From Rutidosis leptorrhynchoides (lineage: Eukaryota > Streptophyta > Magnoliopsida > Asterales > Asteraceae): 64,000 nucleotides of DNA. Positions within the stretch are counted from its first letter, which is position 1. Each line of letters opens with the position of its first letter. The position numbers and the translations under genes were made by a program. The stretch is taken from the NCBI RefSeq assembly GCF_046630445.1, contig NC_092338.1, positions 153,188,501 to 153,252,500 of the forward strand, read 5' to 3'. Shown here one piece after another: positions 49,443 through 61,667 of the stretch. The notes under the pieces were generated by a model. The model searched no databases. It had not been told where the DNA came from and saw only the letters and a program-made list of their open reading frames with translations.

Positions 49443-52400
49443 ATGGCAGATCTTGCAAGTACGAGCAGTGGAATCAAGAGTCTCAATAACCACAACTATG
49501 GTTATTGGCGGACTTGCATAGAATCCTACCTACAAGGACAGGATTTATGGGAAATAGTTGCTGGCAGTGACACAACGCCTCCACCGAAAGAAAATGCTGA
49601 AGCCTTGAGAAAATGGAACATCAAGGCCGGGAAGGCTTTATTTATATTGAAGACTACAATCGAGGAGGATCTATTGGAGCACATCCGTGACGAGAAAACA
49701 CCAAAGGCAGCTTGGGAAACTTTTGAAAAATTATTTTCAAAGAAGAATGAAGCACGCCTCCAGCTCCTGGAAAATGAGCTCGCGGGTATCTCACAAGGAA
49801 GTCTGTCTATTTCTCAGTATTTCACCAAGGTGAAATCTATTTGTCGTGAGATATCTCAACTTGCTCCTGAAGAGAAAGTGAGTGATGCAAGGATGAAGAG
49901 AATTATCATCCACGGCTTAAGATCCGAGTATAATGGATTTATAGCCGCTGTGAGAGGATGGCCTACTCAACCATCATTAATAGAGCTGGAGAATTTGTTG
50001 GCTAATCAAGAGGCATTAGCCAAGCAGATGAATGAAGTAACCATAAAAGACGGAGAAGATGCACTCTTCACCAATAAAAAGAAAGCAACATCTCGAAGAC
50101 AAGAGGCGATGAAAGAAAGTAAGACATATGGGTGGAAGGGTCACCCAAAATCAAAAGGCAACGCTTCAGGGGGAGCTCAACAAGGAAGAAGAGATCATCG
50201 CCAACAATACGGGGAAAATGATAAGAGAAAGAATGGTGAATGCTTCAATTGTGGCAAGAAGGGTCATTTTGCTCGAGAATGTAGATTCCCCAGAAGGCGA
50301 ACTTTCGAAGGAAATGTGGCCGCCGCAAGAGATGAGAAGAAAGAGGTCACATTCGAAGCAACCATTAATGAGGAAACATGGGATGCAGAAGCAGGACTCT
50401 CCGTTGAAGCTGACATGGATGATCAAGCTCTTGCAGCAACCTTAAAGTCAAAAATAAACTACAAAGATGATTGGATCATCGATTCTGGGTGCTCAAATCA
50501 TATGACCAATGATGAGACGAAGCTGCAAGAAATGGAGGATTACAAAGGAAAAAGAGTCGTGTTGACAGCCAACAATTCAAGGTTGTCTATTTCTCACATT
50601 GGAAAGACAATAATTCCAAGTGAAGGTGACTCTCATAAGCTCCAACTCGAGAAGGTGTATCTTGTCCCTGGCCTAAAGAAGAATTTACTGTCAGTACCAC
50701 AATTGACAGCAGAAGGAAATTATGTGCTCTTTGGACCAGAAGATGTGTCCGTATTCAAGAGAGTAAAGGTGGTTGGCAATCCAGTTATGCATGGAAGAAG
50801 AATAGAATCGGTCTATGTATTATCTGCTGAAACAGCTTATGTGGATAAGACTCGAAAAAATGAGACGGCTGATCTTTGGCATGAACGTCTTGGGCATGTG
50901 GGCTACAACAAGTTAAAGGAGATGATGGTAAAACGCATAGTAAATGGGCTTCCTCAAATTGATATCCGAACAGATACAATATGTGCTGGATGTCAATTTG
51001 GCAAAGCTCACCAATTGCCATTTAAGGAGTCAGCGCATCAGTCCAAGACACCACTAGAGCTCATACACTCAGATGTTTTCGGCCCAGTGAAACAAACATC
51101 ACTTGGAGGTATGAAATATATGGTGACATTCATTGATGACTTCTCAAGATATGTGTGGGTTTACTTCATGAAGGAGAAGTCGGAGACTTTTCTGAAGTTT
51201 AAAGAGTTCAAGAACAAGGTAGAAAGTGAGCTCAATACTAAGATTCGATGCTTACGCACAGATAATGGAGGAGAATATTTATCAACCGAGTTCAATATCT
51301 ATCTTAAGAAGCACAAGATCAGAAGGCAATTAACTTGACCTAATACTCCACAACAGAATGGAGTGGCAGAACGTAAGAATCGTCATCTTGCTGAAACCTG
51401 TCGAAGTATGCTTCATGGTAAGAATGTACCAGGAAAATTTTGGGCCGAATGTATGAGGACGGCTTCATACGTGATTAACAGACTCCCACAAACAAAGTTG
51501 GGATATATTTCACCATATGAAAGATTATGGAAGATCAAGCCAACCGTCAACCATCTCAAGGTTTTTGGATGTGTATGCTACGTCTTCGTACCAGATCATC
51601 TACGAAGCAAATTTGATAAGAAGGAAATTCGGTGCATTTTTGTCGGTTATGATGAATCAAGAAAAGGATGGAGATGTTGTGATCCAAATACTGAAAAGTG
51701 TCATACTTCAAGAAATGTGGTATTTGATGAAGCGTCTTCATGGTGGTCACCTCAAAAGATAGAGCTTCCAGAATCTCATGGATTAGAAGAAGGTCCAGAA
51801 GAAAAAGAAGAACCTAAAGAGCAGATATTGGATCCAATAAAAGAAGGAGAAGGGTCGTACTCTAAGGAAAAGAGTCCATGGAAAACTGGTGTGCATCAAT
51901 CTGTATCCGAGGAGGTTCGTCCAAGCCAAATGGATGTCGAGGAGCATGTACAAGAATTACGGAGATCAACAAGACCGAGGCAACCTAATCCAAGGTATGC
52001 CAATGCTGCTCATGTGGATAAATCAATACCTATTGAGCCTTCTACTTATGAAGAAGCAGCACAAAGTCGAGAGTGGCAGAAAGCAATGGAAGAAGAAATT
52101 AATGCACTAAAAGAAAACCAGACATGGAGTTTAGTTCCAAAGCCAAAAGATGTAAAACCAATATCTTGTAAATGGGTTTACAAGGTGAAGACTCGATCAG
52201 ATGGCTCCATTGAAAGGTATAAAGCTCGACTTGTTGCTAGAGGTTTTTCTCAACAATATGGGCTGGATTATGAAGAAACGTTTAGTCCAGTGGCGAAGAT
52301 CACAACAATTCGAGTTCTAATAGCTTTAGCCGCTAGCAAATCTTGGAAGCTGTGGCAGATGGATGTCAAGAACGTTTTCTTACATGGAGAACTTGACAAA

Positions 52401-53585
52401 GAAATCTATATGGAGCAACCAAGAGGCTTTGAGAACAAGTCTCATCCTGACCATGTCTGCAAATTAAAGAAAGCACTATACGGCTTGAAGCAGGCTCCAA
52501 GAGCTTGGTACGGGAAGATTGGCGAGTTTTTAGTAAAAAGTGGTTTCACAGTTGCTCCTTCAGATTCTAGTTTATTTGTGAAACAAGATCAAGGAAAACT
52601 AGCCATAGTGCTAGTATATGTGGATGACTTAATCATCACGGGAGATCACTATGAGGAGATTCAAAGAACAAGAGAGAATCTGTCTATCAGATTTCATATG
52701 AAGGAACTTGGAGAACTCAAACATTTTCTTAGACTCGAAATAGAGCAGAAAAGAGAAGGATTATTTCTGGGACAACAGAAATATGTGCGAGATCTTTTAC
52801 AAAAGTACGGAATGCTTAATTGCAAACCTATCTCAACTCCGATGGATCCGAATACAAAACTACAAGTAGATGAAGGAAAAAGTCTTCAAGATGTTACCAT
52901 GTATCGAAAGATGGTCGGAAGTCTTATTTATCTCACACTAAGCCGGCCAGACATATCTTATGCAGTTGGAGTGGTAAGTCGATACATGAGCAATCCGAAG
53001 AAGCCTCACCTTGATGCTGTACGATGCATCTTAAGGTATGTTAAAGGCACTATTAACTTTGGTATTTTATACAAGAAAACTAAAGAATGTCACGTGACTG
53101 GATATTGTGACGCCGATTACGCTGGAGACTATGATACACGACGGTCAACAACTGGATACATGTTTAGTCTTGGGTCAGGAGTAATATCATGGTGCAGCAA
53201 GAGACAACCAACAGTATCCTTGTCAAGCACTGAAGCAGAATATCGATCGGCATCGTCAGCAACACAAGAAATTACATGGTTGAAACAACTAATGGAAGAT
53301 CTTCATCAATCAACAGACTATCAAGTAGAGCATTTCTGCGATAACCTATCAGCTATACGTCTAGCAGAGAATCCAGTCTTTCACGCAAGAACAAAACATA
53401 TAGAAGTACACTATCACTATGTTCGCGAGAAGGTCCTTGAAGGGGAGATCAAAATGGTGCCAACAAAGACAGATGAACAGGTAGCAGATATATTCACCAA
53501 GAGCCTAAGTAAACCGAAGTTTACAAAATTCAGAGAAGCACTTGGAATGGTCTGCAAGACATCGTTGGAAGAAAATTTGCATTGA
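49443..53585 (+). pseudogene. Element G GAG-POL polyprotein (Ty1/copia)
   Basis: Order is GAG (MADLASTSSGIKSLNNHNYG), CCHC knuckle CFNCGKKGHFARECRFPR (about 50240-50295), protease (WIIDSGCSNHMT, about 50470), integrase (GAG-pre-IN LWHERLGHVGYNKL about 50875; catalytic core with IHSDVFGPV and [20 protein letters not shown]), reverse transcriptase ([10 protein letters not shown] about 52615) and RNase H ([19 protein letters not shown]), ending [12 protein letters not shown] and a stop at 53585. IN before RT is the copia order. About one break. The copia sub-lineage is not certain. Confidence 0.93.
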
Positions 53586-53592
53586 GGAGGAG

Positions 53593-54246
53593 TGTTAAAA
53601 TACAATGCAAATTTAGAATAATATGGAATTAGTAAATGTATATGGGTAAAATATATAGATATTAATATGTATAAGAAAATATCTAGATATTAGAATATGA
53701 GAGAAAAATCTAGAAATTGAAATGTAAAAGAAAAATCTAGATATTTGTAGGTTGTAGAAATATCTAGATATTTATATATCCATGGAAATATCTAGGTTCT
53801 AGAATGTTCCATGGAGTAGTATAAATATGGGAGGAGATTTCATTTGTGTTGTGTGAAGTTGTGAGAGTGAAATAAGAAGTGAGTTGTGAAGAAGAGAAGA
53901 AGAGTGTGAGTTAGCGAAAGTAGAGAAGATAAAGCTTGTAAGTAATATTGTAATTGTAATTTAATATAAGTGTTTTTGTTAAGTTTCCCGATCAAGCCTT
54001 AGTTTGTGTTTAAGTTCTTAGTGCACTTTTGTTGTTCTTATTATATGGTCGGCTCTGCCGCCTAAGTAATACATGGTCGGTTATACCGCCTGAATGATAT
54101 ATGGTCGACACTGTCGCCTCACTATTATTGTGCACTAAGGATTCATAAAATTAAAGGCTAACCAACGTCAAAGTGTTGGTGTAGTGAGTGTAGTATAATC
54201 TAGGTCCTCAATAGTGGGTGTGTTGGGCTCGTCGAAGCTTCCAACA
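53593..54246 (+). repeat. 3' LTR of element G
   Basis: 654 bp, three differences from the 5' LTR; followed by GAAAG at 54247-54251. Confidence 0.95.
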
Positions 54247-54315
54247 GAAAGTATAACAACATAATAAAGAAAAAAATAATAGCATCAAACATCCTTTCTG
54301 AAAAGTTTCCGAAAG
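54247..54315 (-). CDS. Ankyrin gene exon 4, 5' part
   Basis: After acceptor GTTTTCAG; encodes SFGNFSERMFDAIIFFFIML (first S shared with exon 3), then runs into element G. Hydrophobic, part of the linker. The conserved family phrase is LIYPSFGN. Confidence 0.75.
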
Positions 54316-54405
54316 CTGAAAACAAAAACAAGAAGCAAAATTATCAATCACTCATATAACAAATATTGAAATAAAATGAGATTTTGTGATACATTAGAAA
54401 CTTAC

Positions 54406-54541
54406 AAGGATAGATGAGTGTTTCCACAAATCCTAAACCATGTGGAAAGGTTTTAGCTATAGCCATAAGGACTTTATCATTTTGCGTAGCAAATTCTGGG
54501 AATTGAAGGACTAGCTCCGATGCTAATTCTGCAACCATGGG
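54406..54541 (-). CDS. Ankyrin gene exon 3
   Basis: Reads PMVAELASELVLQFPEFATQ and NDKVLMAIAKTFPHGLGFVE, ending CTCATCTATCCTT|GTAAGT. Well conserved in the family. With acceptor ATACCAG|CCCATGG the incoming phase does not match exon 2, which leaves one base over and would need two more. A one- or two-base change, or unusual splicing, must lie at this junction. Confidence 0.8.
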
Positions 54542-54615
54542 CTGGTATTAATATAAAAACAATTGAAATGTCTCTATTATCATAGCAATTCGATGATATA
54601 TCATCGGCTACTTAC

Positions 54616-55353
54616 TGTATTGCTTTGCAGAAATGGAATTAACAAGAAGGTCAACTCCTATTTCAACACCAGGGTGAACAGAATCGATGCTTTTACGTAA
54701 TGAATTCTCCCCGCTTTTGACATCATCATTGACGGCTTTCAACAAAAATCCAATGGTATCAATATGCATATTTTCATACGCTTTATGCAATGGGTCATCA
54801 CCTTTATGGTCTACAACTCGCAACAAGCCTTTGTATTTTCTCACTAAAAGATCCGCTGCAAATGTGTTACCGACAATTGCGGCTATGTGAAGGGCTGTAC
54901 TTCCATCCGACTTTCTCTTTCCAACCACATCCTCACAGCTCAGATACTGAAGTAAGTTTTTTACAAAACCATTATGACCTATTCCAACTGCTACGTGAAG
55001 TGCCGTATTTCCTTCTGGACTGATTTCCTTTGTCGCTAGAGACCTGTCCGTAATTAGTAAGGATTCTGCTTTTGACCAATCTCCCACTATAGTAGCTTCA
55101 AACATTTTCTTCCGTTTTTTCTCATCAGCGATTGCGAGAGGCCTTGATAAGAATTTCGTCCCTAACATTGTTACACGCCATCTGCTACTAATTGGGAGGC
55201 CTTTTAAAACTTCTGATTTGGTTTTTACTAAATTTAGTTTTGTAAATGTTTCTATCTCAAGTGAGTGTTCACTATTCAGGTTTGTTTCAGGGGCAACCCT
55301 GACTATCTCTTCTTCTTCTTTTGTTTTTCCATCTAACATTGTTGGACCAGAAT
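54616..55353 (-). CDS. Ankyrin gene exon 2: first ankyrin repeats
   Basis: After acceptor CATGCAG; encodes an acidic lead (DSGPTMLDGKTKEEEE), then AIADEKKRKKMFEATIVGDW and three ankyrin repeats (GNTALHVAVGIGHNGFVKNL, GSTALHIAAIVGNTFAADLL, GDDPLHKAYENMHIDTIGFL). Ends VNSISAKQY at donor ACA|GTAAGT. The first codon is shared with exon 1 (G + AT), in frame. Confidence 0.92.
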
Positions 55354-56307
55354 CTGCATGTCTCGCGTTGAAAATTTTTTACATGGTAATTAGATGTTAC
55401 CCAGAAATGCATCAGAAGTAATAGACTAGCTGGTAAGATATACTGTCAATGCATCTATATGATAGTACGGAGCTTCTAACAAATACTTATATGACATAGG
55501 ATAGAGTAATATATCCAACAATATAATAGTTGGTGATGAAATAATGATAACTGGAGTATATCATTAATATCGTGAATCGATATTTGTATAGGTCCACTAA
55601 ATAAAATATATAAAAAACCACAAAAGTGTGTTGATCAAGCCAAAATTCACCGGTTAAGAATATTTCGGCTTGAGTGCAATGATCCGGAGTTATAATAATG
55701 TAGATTTAAAAATTTTGTTTTATTGTACCTTGACGTTGAATAGAATGAGTAATGAGGAGTCATGCCTCGCTGCAAAAGTGTTCTATTTTTGAGGTTTAGC
55801 GTAATTAAGTTACTTGTTATATAAAATTTATAAGTTTCAACGTGATTAAATCATTAAAATACATAAAAGTCGTCAGCGGCGGATTTGGGCATGTTCTAAA
55901 TGTGTCATGGAACAGGGCTCATAATTCATAGGAGCTCAAAAAAAATTCAATATGTATTAGGTATAAGTGATCAGTCTATTAAAGACCATTAAATGGTCCA
56001 TAAAATTTATTCAGTTATTCATTATATATGAAAATTTTTGATATACAAATGGCCTAGTTTACGTATGCTGAACATGGCCCATAATTTTAACAAGATGGCC
56101 CTGAAAGTCGTGTGCAGTTCAATAACTGTCATCTTAATTTAATACTACATATAACTATCATATATAAAACTTTTATGCACCTTCAAGGCAACTATTATTT
56201 CTATGAAAATCATTTGCATCAATACAAATAGAAGGTTTCGATATATAATTGATTTATGACTCAAATATGTATATTGATAATCGGTACAAGCCTATATATA
56301 AAAATAT
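55354..56307 (-). other. Intron 1 of the ankyrin gene, part left of element H
   Basis: AT-rich, no coding frame. Contains GTCAGCGGCGGATTTGGG near 55869, a word I associate with a dispersed plant repeat, but no ends were found. Confidence 0.6.
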
Positions 56308-56312
56308 ATACT
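56308..56312 (+). other. Target site duplication of element H (left copy, ATACT)
   Basis: ATACT directly before the LTR at 56313; repeated at 61432-61436. Confidence 0.93.
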
Positions 56313-56641
56313 TGATACGACTTTGATTCGAGACAAGTCAAATCTCCAAGAAATTAGAGAGAAAAGAACAGAAATTTTATTAATTGAATTTGATATTATG
56401 AGCATACAATTGAATCAGATCATCTCTTAATAACCTAACCAATCACTCTAACAACTTGAACAGACTAACTAACTCATGACACGTGTCACTACTAATTACA
56501 TTGACTAGTTAACCTGCTAATTACTCATCATAACGTTTGGGCCTATTCTTGGGCCTTTGTGATTTCCTTGTGTTGGGCTCATGGCTATTTGTTGGGCCTG
56601 ACTCCTTATTACATTCCGCAGCCCTATCACCAGCCCTATCA
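56313..56641 (-). repeat. 3' LTR of element H
   Basis: Plus-strand ends TGATACGACTTTG…CAGCCCTATCA. It contains the last about 40 codons and the stop of pol (56521). A purine-rich tract (minus GAAGAGGAGAG, about 56644-56654) lies just outside it, inside the coding frame. Confidence 0.93.
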
Positions 56642-59600
56642 TTACTCTCCTCTTCAAAAACATCCATGTCCTCATGGATCAAGTCAGCCTTTATTGCCAG
56701 GTAATCACTTTCATCAATCCAGGTAGCCTCATCAATGGACAATAATTCCCATTTAATTAACACTTGATTTACCACAACCCCATCTCGCATAATCTGCCTA
56801 GTATCCAACACATGTTGAGGCACCAGAATTGGACCACTACCATTATCTAATTCAGGCAAAGGGTGACATAAAACAGCCTCATCACCCCTAAATTTCTTCA
56901 ACAAATAAATGTGAAAAACTGGATGAATTTTTGAACATTCTGGTAGCTTGAGTTTATAAGCCACTGCACCAATTCTTTTTTCAATTTCATATGGACCAAA
57001 ATACCTTTTACTGAGCTTTTGATTAATCCTTTTTACCACAGACAATTGCCTATAAGGATGCAGTTTGACCCACACCAAATCACCCTTTTGAAATTCCATG
57101 GCAGTCCTATGATTATCTGCAAGCAACTTCATATTTGCATTAGCTTAAGATAAAGCAGTTCTCAGTGATTGCAGCTGAGCATGTCTCTCTTGTAATAACA
57201 CATGTAATGAATCAACATTTGTGGATTCATTGAGATAATCTGATAAAACAGGTGGAGCCCTCCCATACATTGCTTCAAAAGGACTTACTCCAGTAGCAGA
57301 ATGAGTTGCTGTATTATAATGAAACTCAGCCAAGGATAGAAATTGATACCATTTTTTTGGGCATTCAGAGACAAAGCACCTCAAATATTGTTCCAAGCAT
57401 CTATTTATTACTTCAGTCTGACCATCTGTTTGAGGATGGTAGGAAGAGGACATTTTGAGTTTAGTGGAAGAAAGCCTGCATAACTCTGCCCAAAACTTAC
57501 TAGTGAACACTTTGTCTCGATCTGAGACCACTGATTTGGGCATGCCATGATACTTAACCACTATTTCAAAAAACAAATGGGCAACAGATTGAGCTGAATA
57601 TTTAGCAGTTAGCCCCCCAAAATGAACACCTTTAGATAATCTGTCCACCACTACCATAATTACAGAAAAACCATGTGAAGAAGGCAGACCTGTAATGAAA
57701 TCCATGCTAGCTTCTTCCCAAACCTGCTCAGGAATATTCAATGGTTGCAGTAATCCATAAGGAGCAATGTTGAGTGTTTTAACTTGTTGACAAATCACGC
57801 ACTGTTGAACCCACTTGGCTACATCTTGTTTAATGCCTGGCCAATAAAAATTTGCTGCAAGTCTCATGTAACTTCTATGGATACCTGCATGACCACCCAC
57901 TGGAGTAGCATGATACTCATCTAATAAGGCTTGTTTCAATGACTGAACATCAGGAATGAACAACTTGCATTTATAGTATATCAACCCATCTTTGACTTTC
58001 CAGTGGACTTGTTTTTCTACACTGCTTCCAATATCTTTAATCAATTGTTGAGATTTGGCATCTTCTGCAATAAATCTTCTTAAATCATCAACCAAATCAA
58101 ATTGAACAGTTGAGATTGCCATGAAAGATGCTGTATTACTTGGTACCCTGGATAAGGCATCCGCAGTGACATTAGCAATTCCAGGTTTATAGGTAATATC
58201 ATATTAATATCCCAACAACTTAGTAAGATAATGTTGTTGTTCAGGGGTCTGAATTACTTGCTCCATCAAGTATTTTAAACTTTTATGGTCAGTGAAAATT
58301 GTGAATTTACCCCCTAACAAGTATTGTCTCCACTTAGAAAGTGCTGCAGTGATGGCATACAGTTCACGGATGTATGTTGAGGATCTTTGTAACTTGAGGC
58401 TCAATTTTTTACTGAAAAATGCAATAGGGTGCCTTTCTTGTAATAAAACTGCACCTATTGCTGACCCACTAGCATCTGTTTCTACTTGAAATGGTAGGTC
58501 AAAGTTGGGTAACTTTAAAACAGGAGCTGTCACCATCTTTTCTTTCAAAGTGTTGAATGCTTTTTCTGCATTTTCAGACCACTCAAAAGCATCTTTTTTA
58601 AGTAATTGAGTCATAGGACTAGCTATACTAGCATACCCTTGGATAAACTTCCTGTAATATCCAGTTAAACCTAAGAACCCTTTTAATTGTTTAGTATTCT
58701 GTGGGACAGGCCAATCAACCATGGCTTTAATTTTACTAGGATCCGGATGCACCCCATTAACATCAATTATGTGACCCAAATAGTCTATGCTTGAAACTGC
58801 ATAACTACACTTGCTTGCTTTAACATAAAACTGATGGGACCTCAAAATTTGCAGAACTTTTGTAAGATGTTCCACATGCTCAGCTACACTCTTACTATAA
58901 ACCAATATATCATCAAAGAAAACTATGACACATTTCCTCAAAAGCCCTGTAAAAATAGTGTTCATAGTCGCCTGGAAGGTAGAAGGAGCATTTGTCAAAC
59001 CAAATGGCATCACCTTAAACTCATAGTGTCCTGAATGAGTTCTAAATGCAGTCTTATGTATATCCCCTTCTTGCATTCTAATTTGATGGTACCCTGCCCT
59101 CAAATCAAACTTAGTAAAATAAGCAGCACCATGCAACTCATCTAATAGCTCCTCAATGGTGGGAATAGGAAACCTATCCCTAACAGTCACAGCATTTAAA
59201 GCTCTATAATCTATACAAAACCTCCAAGTACCATCCTTTTTCTTAACCAATAAGACTGGTGAACTAAAACAACTTGTACTCGGTTGAATCACACCAGCTA
59301 ATAACATTTGGTTCACTTGTTTCTCTATTTCATCTTTTTGAAAATGTGGATACCTATAAGGTTTCACATTCACAGGTTGTGCAGTAGGTAACAAATTGAT
59401 TCGATGGTCTAAAAATCTTTTGGGAGGTAACTCCTTTGGTTCAGCAAACACATCAGAATAATACTGAAGGACACTCACAATGGTTGGGTCCAAGCCTGGT
59501 GGTAGCTGAATAGGATCTTGGATGACATCAGGTTGTAAGTTGTGCTCAAAGAATTCCAATTGAGGGGTGGTATCTTGAACCCAAAGCATGTAATAGTTGA

Positions 59601-61056
59601 AAGAGGGTGCAGACTTCACCAATCTTTTAAGTTGCCTGCCAGTGATTGGTTCTACTAAGGTAGATGAAATACCCTGCAACAACACCTGGTGACCCTTATC
59701 AACAAAACTCATAGTTTTGTTCTTGTAATTAGTAGTCACATCTCCTAATTCTTCCATCCATGCCATACCAAGAATTGCATCTGCCCCATGAAGATCAATT
59801 ACATAAAAGTCTGTTTCAAAGGAATAATCTTGAATTCTGACAGTGACTTTAACACATTTACCCAAACATTTCAAGTGTTGACCATTACCCACCATCACAT
59901 TAAACTGATCAGAAGGATGTAAGGCCAAATTGAGATATTTAAACATTCTTTCTTGTAAGAAATTATGGCTACTACCACTATCCACCATTAGTTGTATCTT
60001 CCTATTCACTATTGTGCCTTCCATTCTTAATGCTCTAGGGTTAGCTTGACCCCATAAGGCATGAAGACTAATGGCAGGAGTCTCTGCAGACCTATCTTGA
60101 GTATCATACCTCATATCCTCTTCACTTATGACCTCTTGATGTTTAAGATCAGATAATTCTTCCTCATCTAAGTCCATAACATGCAGATTAGGTCTTGAAC
60201 TGCATTTATGACTTCTACTCCATTTCTCATCACAATTGTAACATTCACCTTTAGCATCTTTTTGAGCCCTTTCTATATCAGATAATTGTTTGCCTAATCT
60301 AGTATATCTTGGTGGGTTAGGTTTGACAATTGTAGATTGAAATGGTCTGTGGGTTGTTGGAGTTGGTAAAATGCCCTGTTGCCTATTAAACCATGTATTA
60401 GGAGATGGTTTATCCTGCAACTTAGCTTCATACAATTTGACTAATCCAATTGCTTGACTCAAGGAGAAAGGTGTCTTTGACTTAACCTCCCTTCTAATCT
60501 CAGGCTTCAAACCAGCGATAAAACAACTCTTTAATGTACGATCAGAAAGCTCTCTTGTTTTACAGCATAATGCTTGAAATTCCAACAAATAATCTTGAAC
60601 TGTACCCTTTTGTACTAATCTTGTTAAAAGTTCAATTGGATCCTCATAAGAAGAAGGACCAAAATGCACTTTTAAAGCAATCACAAAATCAGGCCAAGAA
60701 TGAATTTGATTAGTCATCTCTACCCACTGAAACCAATTACTTGCATTACCTTCAAGATGCATTGCTGCATATGCTAATTTGTGAGCTTCAGAAATATTCT
60801 GCATCGTAAAGAATTTCTCTGCCTTATACAACCACTCCGAAGGATCTCCACCCCCAAATTTTGGAAATTCCATGGTGAATTTCTTCGCCGGAAACACTGT
60901 ATTCGCCGGATTAATTGCATCGACATTTTGAATCGCCGGTGGTGGAGGAGTTTGAGACGCCATAGCTAACAACGCTGTTTGTAATGGTTGCAAAGCTTGA
61001 ATGAAACGCTCAGTCATGCGTTCCAAGATCTCACTTTGTGACGATGATTCCGCCAT
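56521..61056 (-). pseudogene. Element H gag-pol (Ty3/gypsy, Reina-like)
   Basis: From MAESSSQSEILERM at 61056: GAG, a knuckle-like CYNCDEKWSRSHKC (about 60210-60250), protease (LMVDSGSSHNFL, about 59980), RT (VIVFFDDILVYSK, about 58900), RNase H (ETDASGSAIGAVLL, YTDHKSLKYL) and integrase (zinc-binding HAGIHRSYMRL … CVICQQVK; core with MDFITGLP, SDRDKVF; GVSPFEAMYGR). It ends in a GPYEIEKRIG module and a chromodomain-like stretch. About two breaks. The last part is encoded within the 3' LTR. Confidence 0.9.
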
Positions 61057-61084
61057 TGTTGCCGGCGATTGTGGCCGGAGCAAG

Positions 61085-61102
61085 AACAATGAAAGCACCA
61101 AA
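61085..61102 (-). other. Candidate primer binding site of element H
   Basis: Minus-strand TTTGGTGCTTTCATTGTT follows the LTR directly. I could not match it to a specific tRNA. Confidence 0.4.
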
Positions 61103-61431
61103 TGATACGACTTTGATTCGAGACAAGTCAAATCTCCAAGAAATTAGAGAGAAAAGAACAGAAATTTTATTAATTGAATTTGATATTATGAGCATACAAT
61201 TGAATCAGATAATCTCTTAATAACCTAACCAATCACTCTAACAACTTGAACAGACTAACTAACTCATGACACGTGTCACTACTAATTACATTGACTAGTT
61301 AACCTGCTAATTACTCATCATAACGTTTGGGCCTATTCTTAGGCCTTTGTGATTTCCTTGTGTTGGGCTCATGGCTATTTGTTGGGCCTGACTCCTTATT
61401 ACATTCCGCAGCCCTATCACCAGCCCTATCA
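61103..61431 (-). repeat. 5' LTR of element H
   Basis: 329 bp, two differences from the 3' LTR; followed by ATACT at 61432-61436. Confidence 0.93.
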
Positions 61432-61667
61432 ATACTCTGCAAAAATTTTAAGAAAAAGGATTTATAAACAAGTTTTAAAAGGGATCTTAAAAATAACATT
61501 TTTTTTTAAGTGGAAATTATAAAAATGCCCTTGGATATACTTGAAATAGATATGATAGAAGATATAGGTATCAACTCGCCGAGTGTCAAAGAGGAGCTCG
61601 GGAGAGAATGGACAAAAATCGTCTAAAGATCGAGCCGTTGATTTAAATGAAATTAAGATGTGCGTAC

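Larger units (their letters stand above)
48613..54246 (+). mobile_element. Element G: young Ty1/copia retrotransposon inside a host exon
   Basis: LTRs 48613-49266 and 53593-54246, both 654 bp, differ at only three positions by eye (over 99.5% identical). Primer site TGGTATCAGAGC at 49269-49280, GAG-POL frame 49443-53585, polypurine tract TTGAGGAGGAG just before 53593, and GAAAG duplication on both sides. At 1.3e-8 substitutions per site per year this suggests about 0.2 million years. It looks nearly whole, with about one break in the coding region. It lies opposite in sense to the interrupted ankyrin gene. Confidence 0.93.
56313..61431 (-). mobile_element. Element H: young Reina-like chromovirus (Ty3/gypsy) in intron 1
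   Basis: Short LTRs (329 bp each, 56313-56641 and 61103-61431) with two differences by eye, ATACT target duplication on both sides, and an almost continuous gag-pol between. Two differences in 329 bp suggest about 0.2 million years. About two breaks in the coding region; otherwise it looks whole. Reina-type assignment rests on the short LTR, the GAG (TMEFPKFGGGDPSEWLYKAE) and the chromodomain-like end (QVLIKWELLSIDEATWID). Confidence 0.9.
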
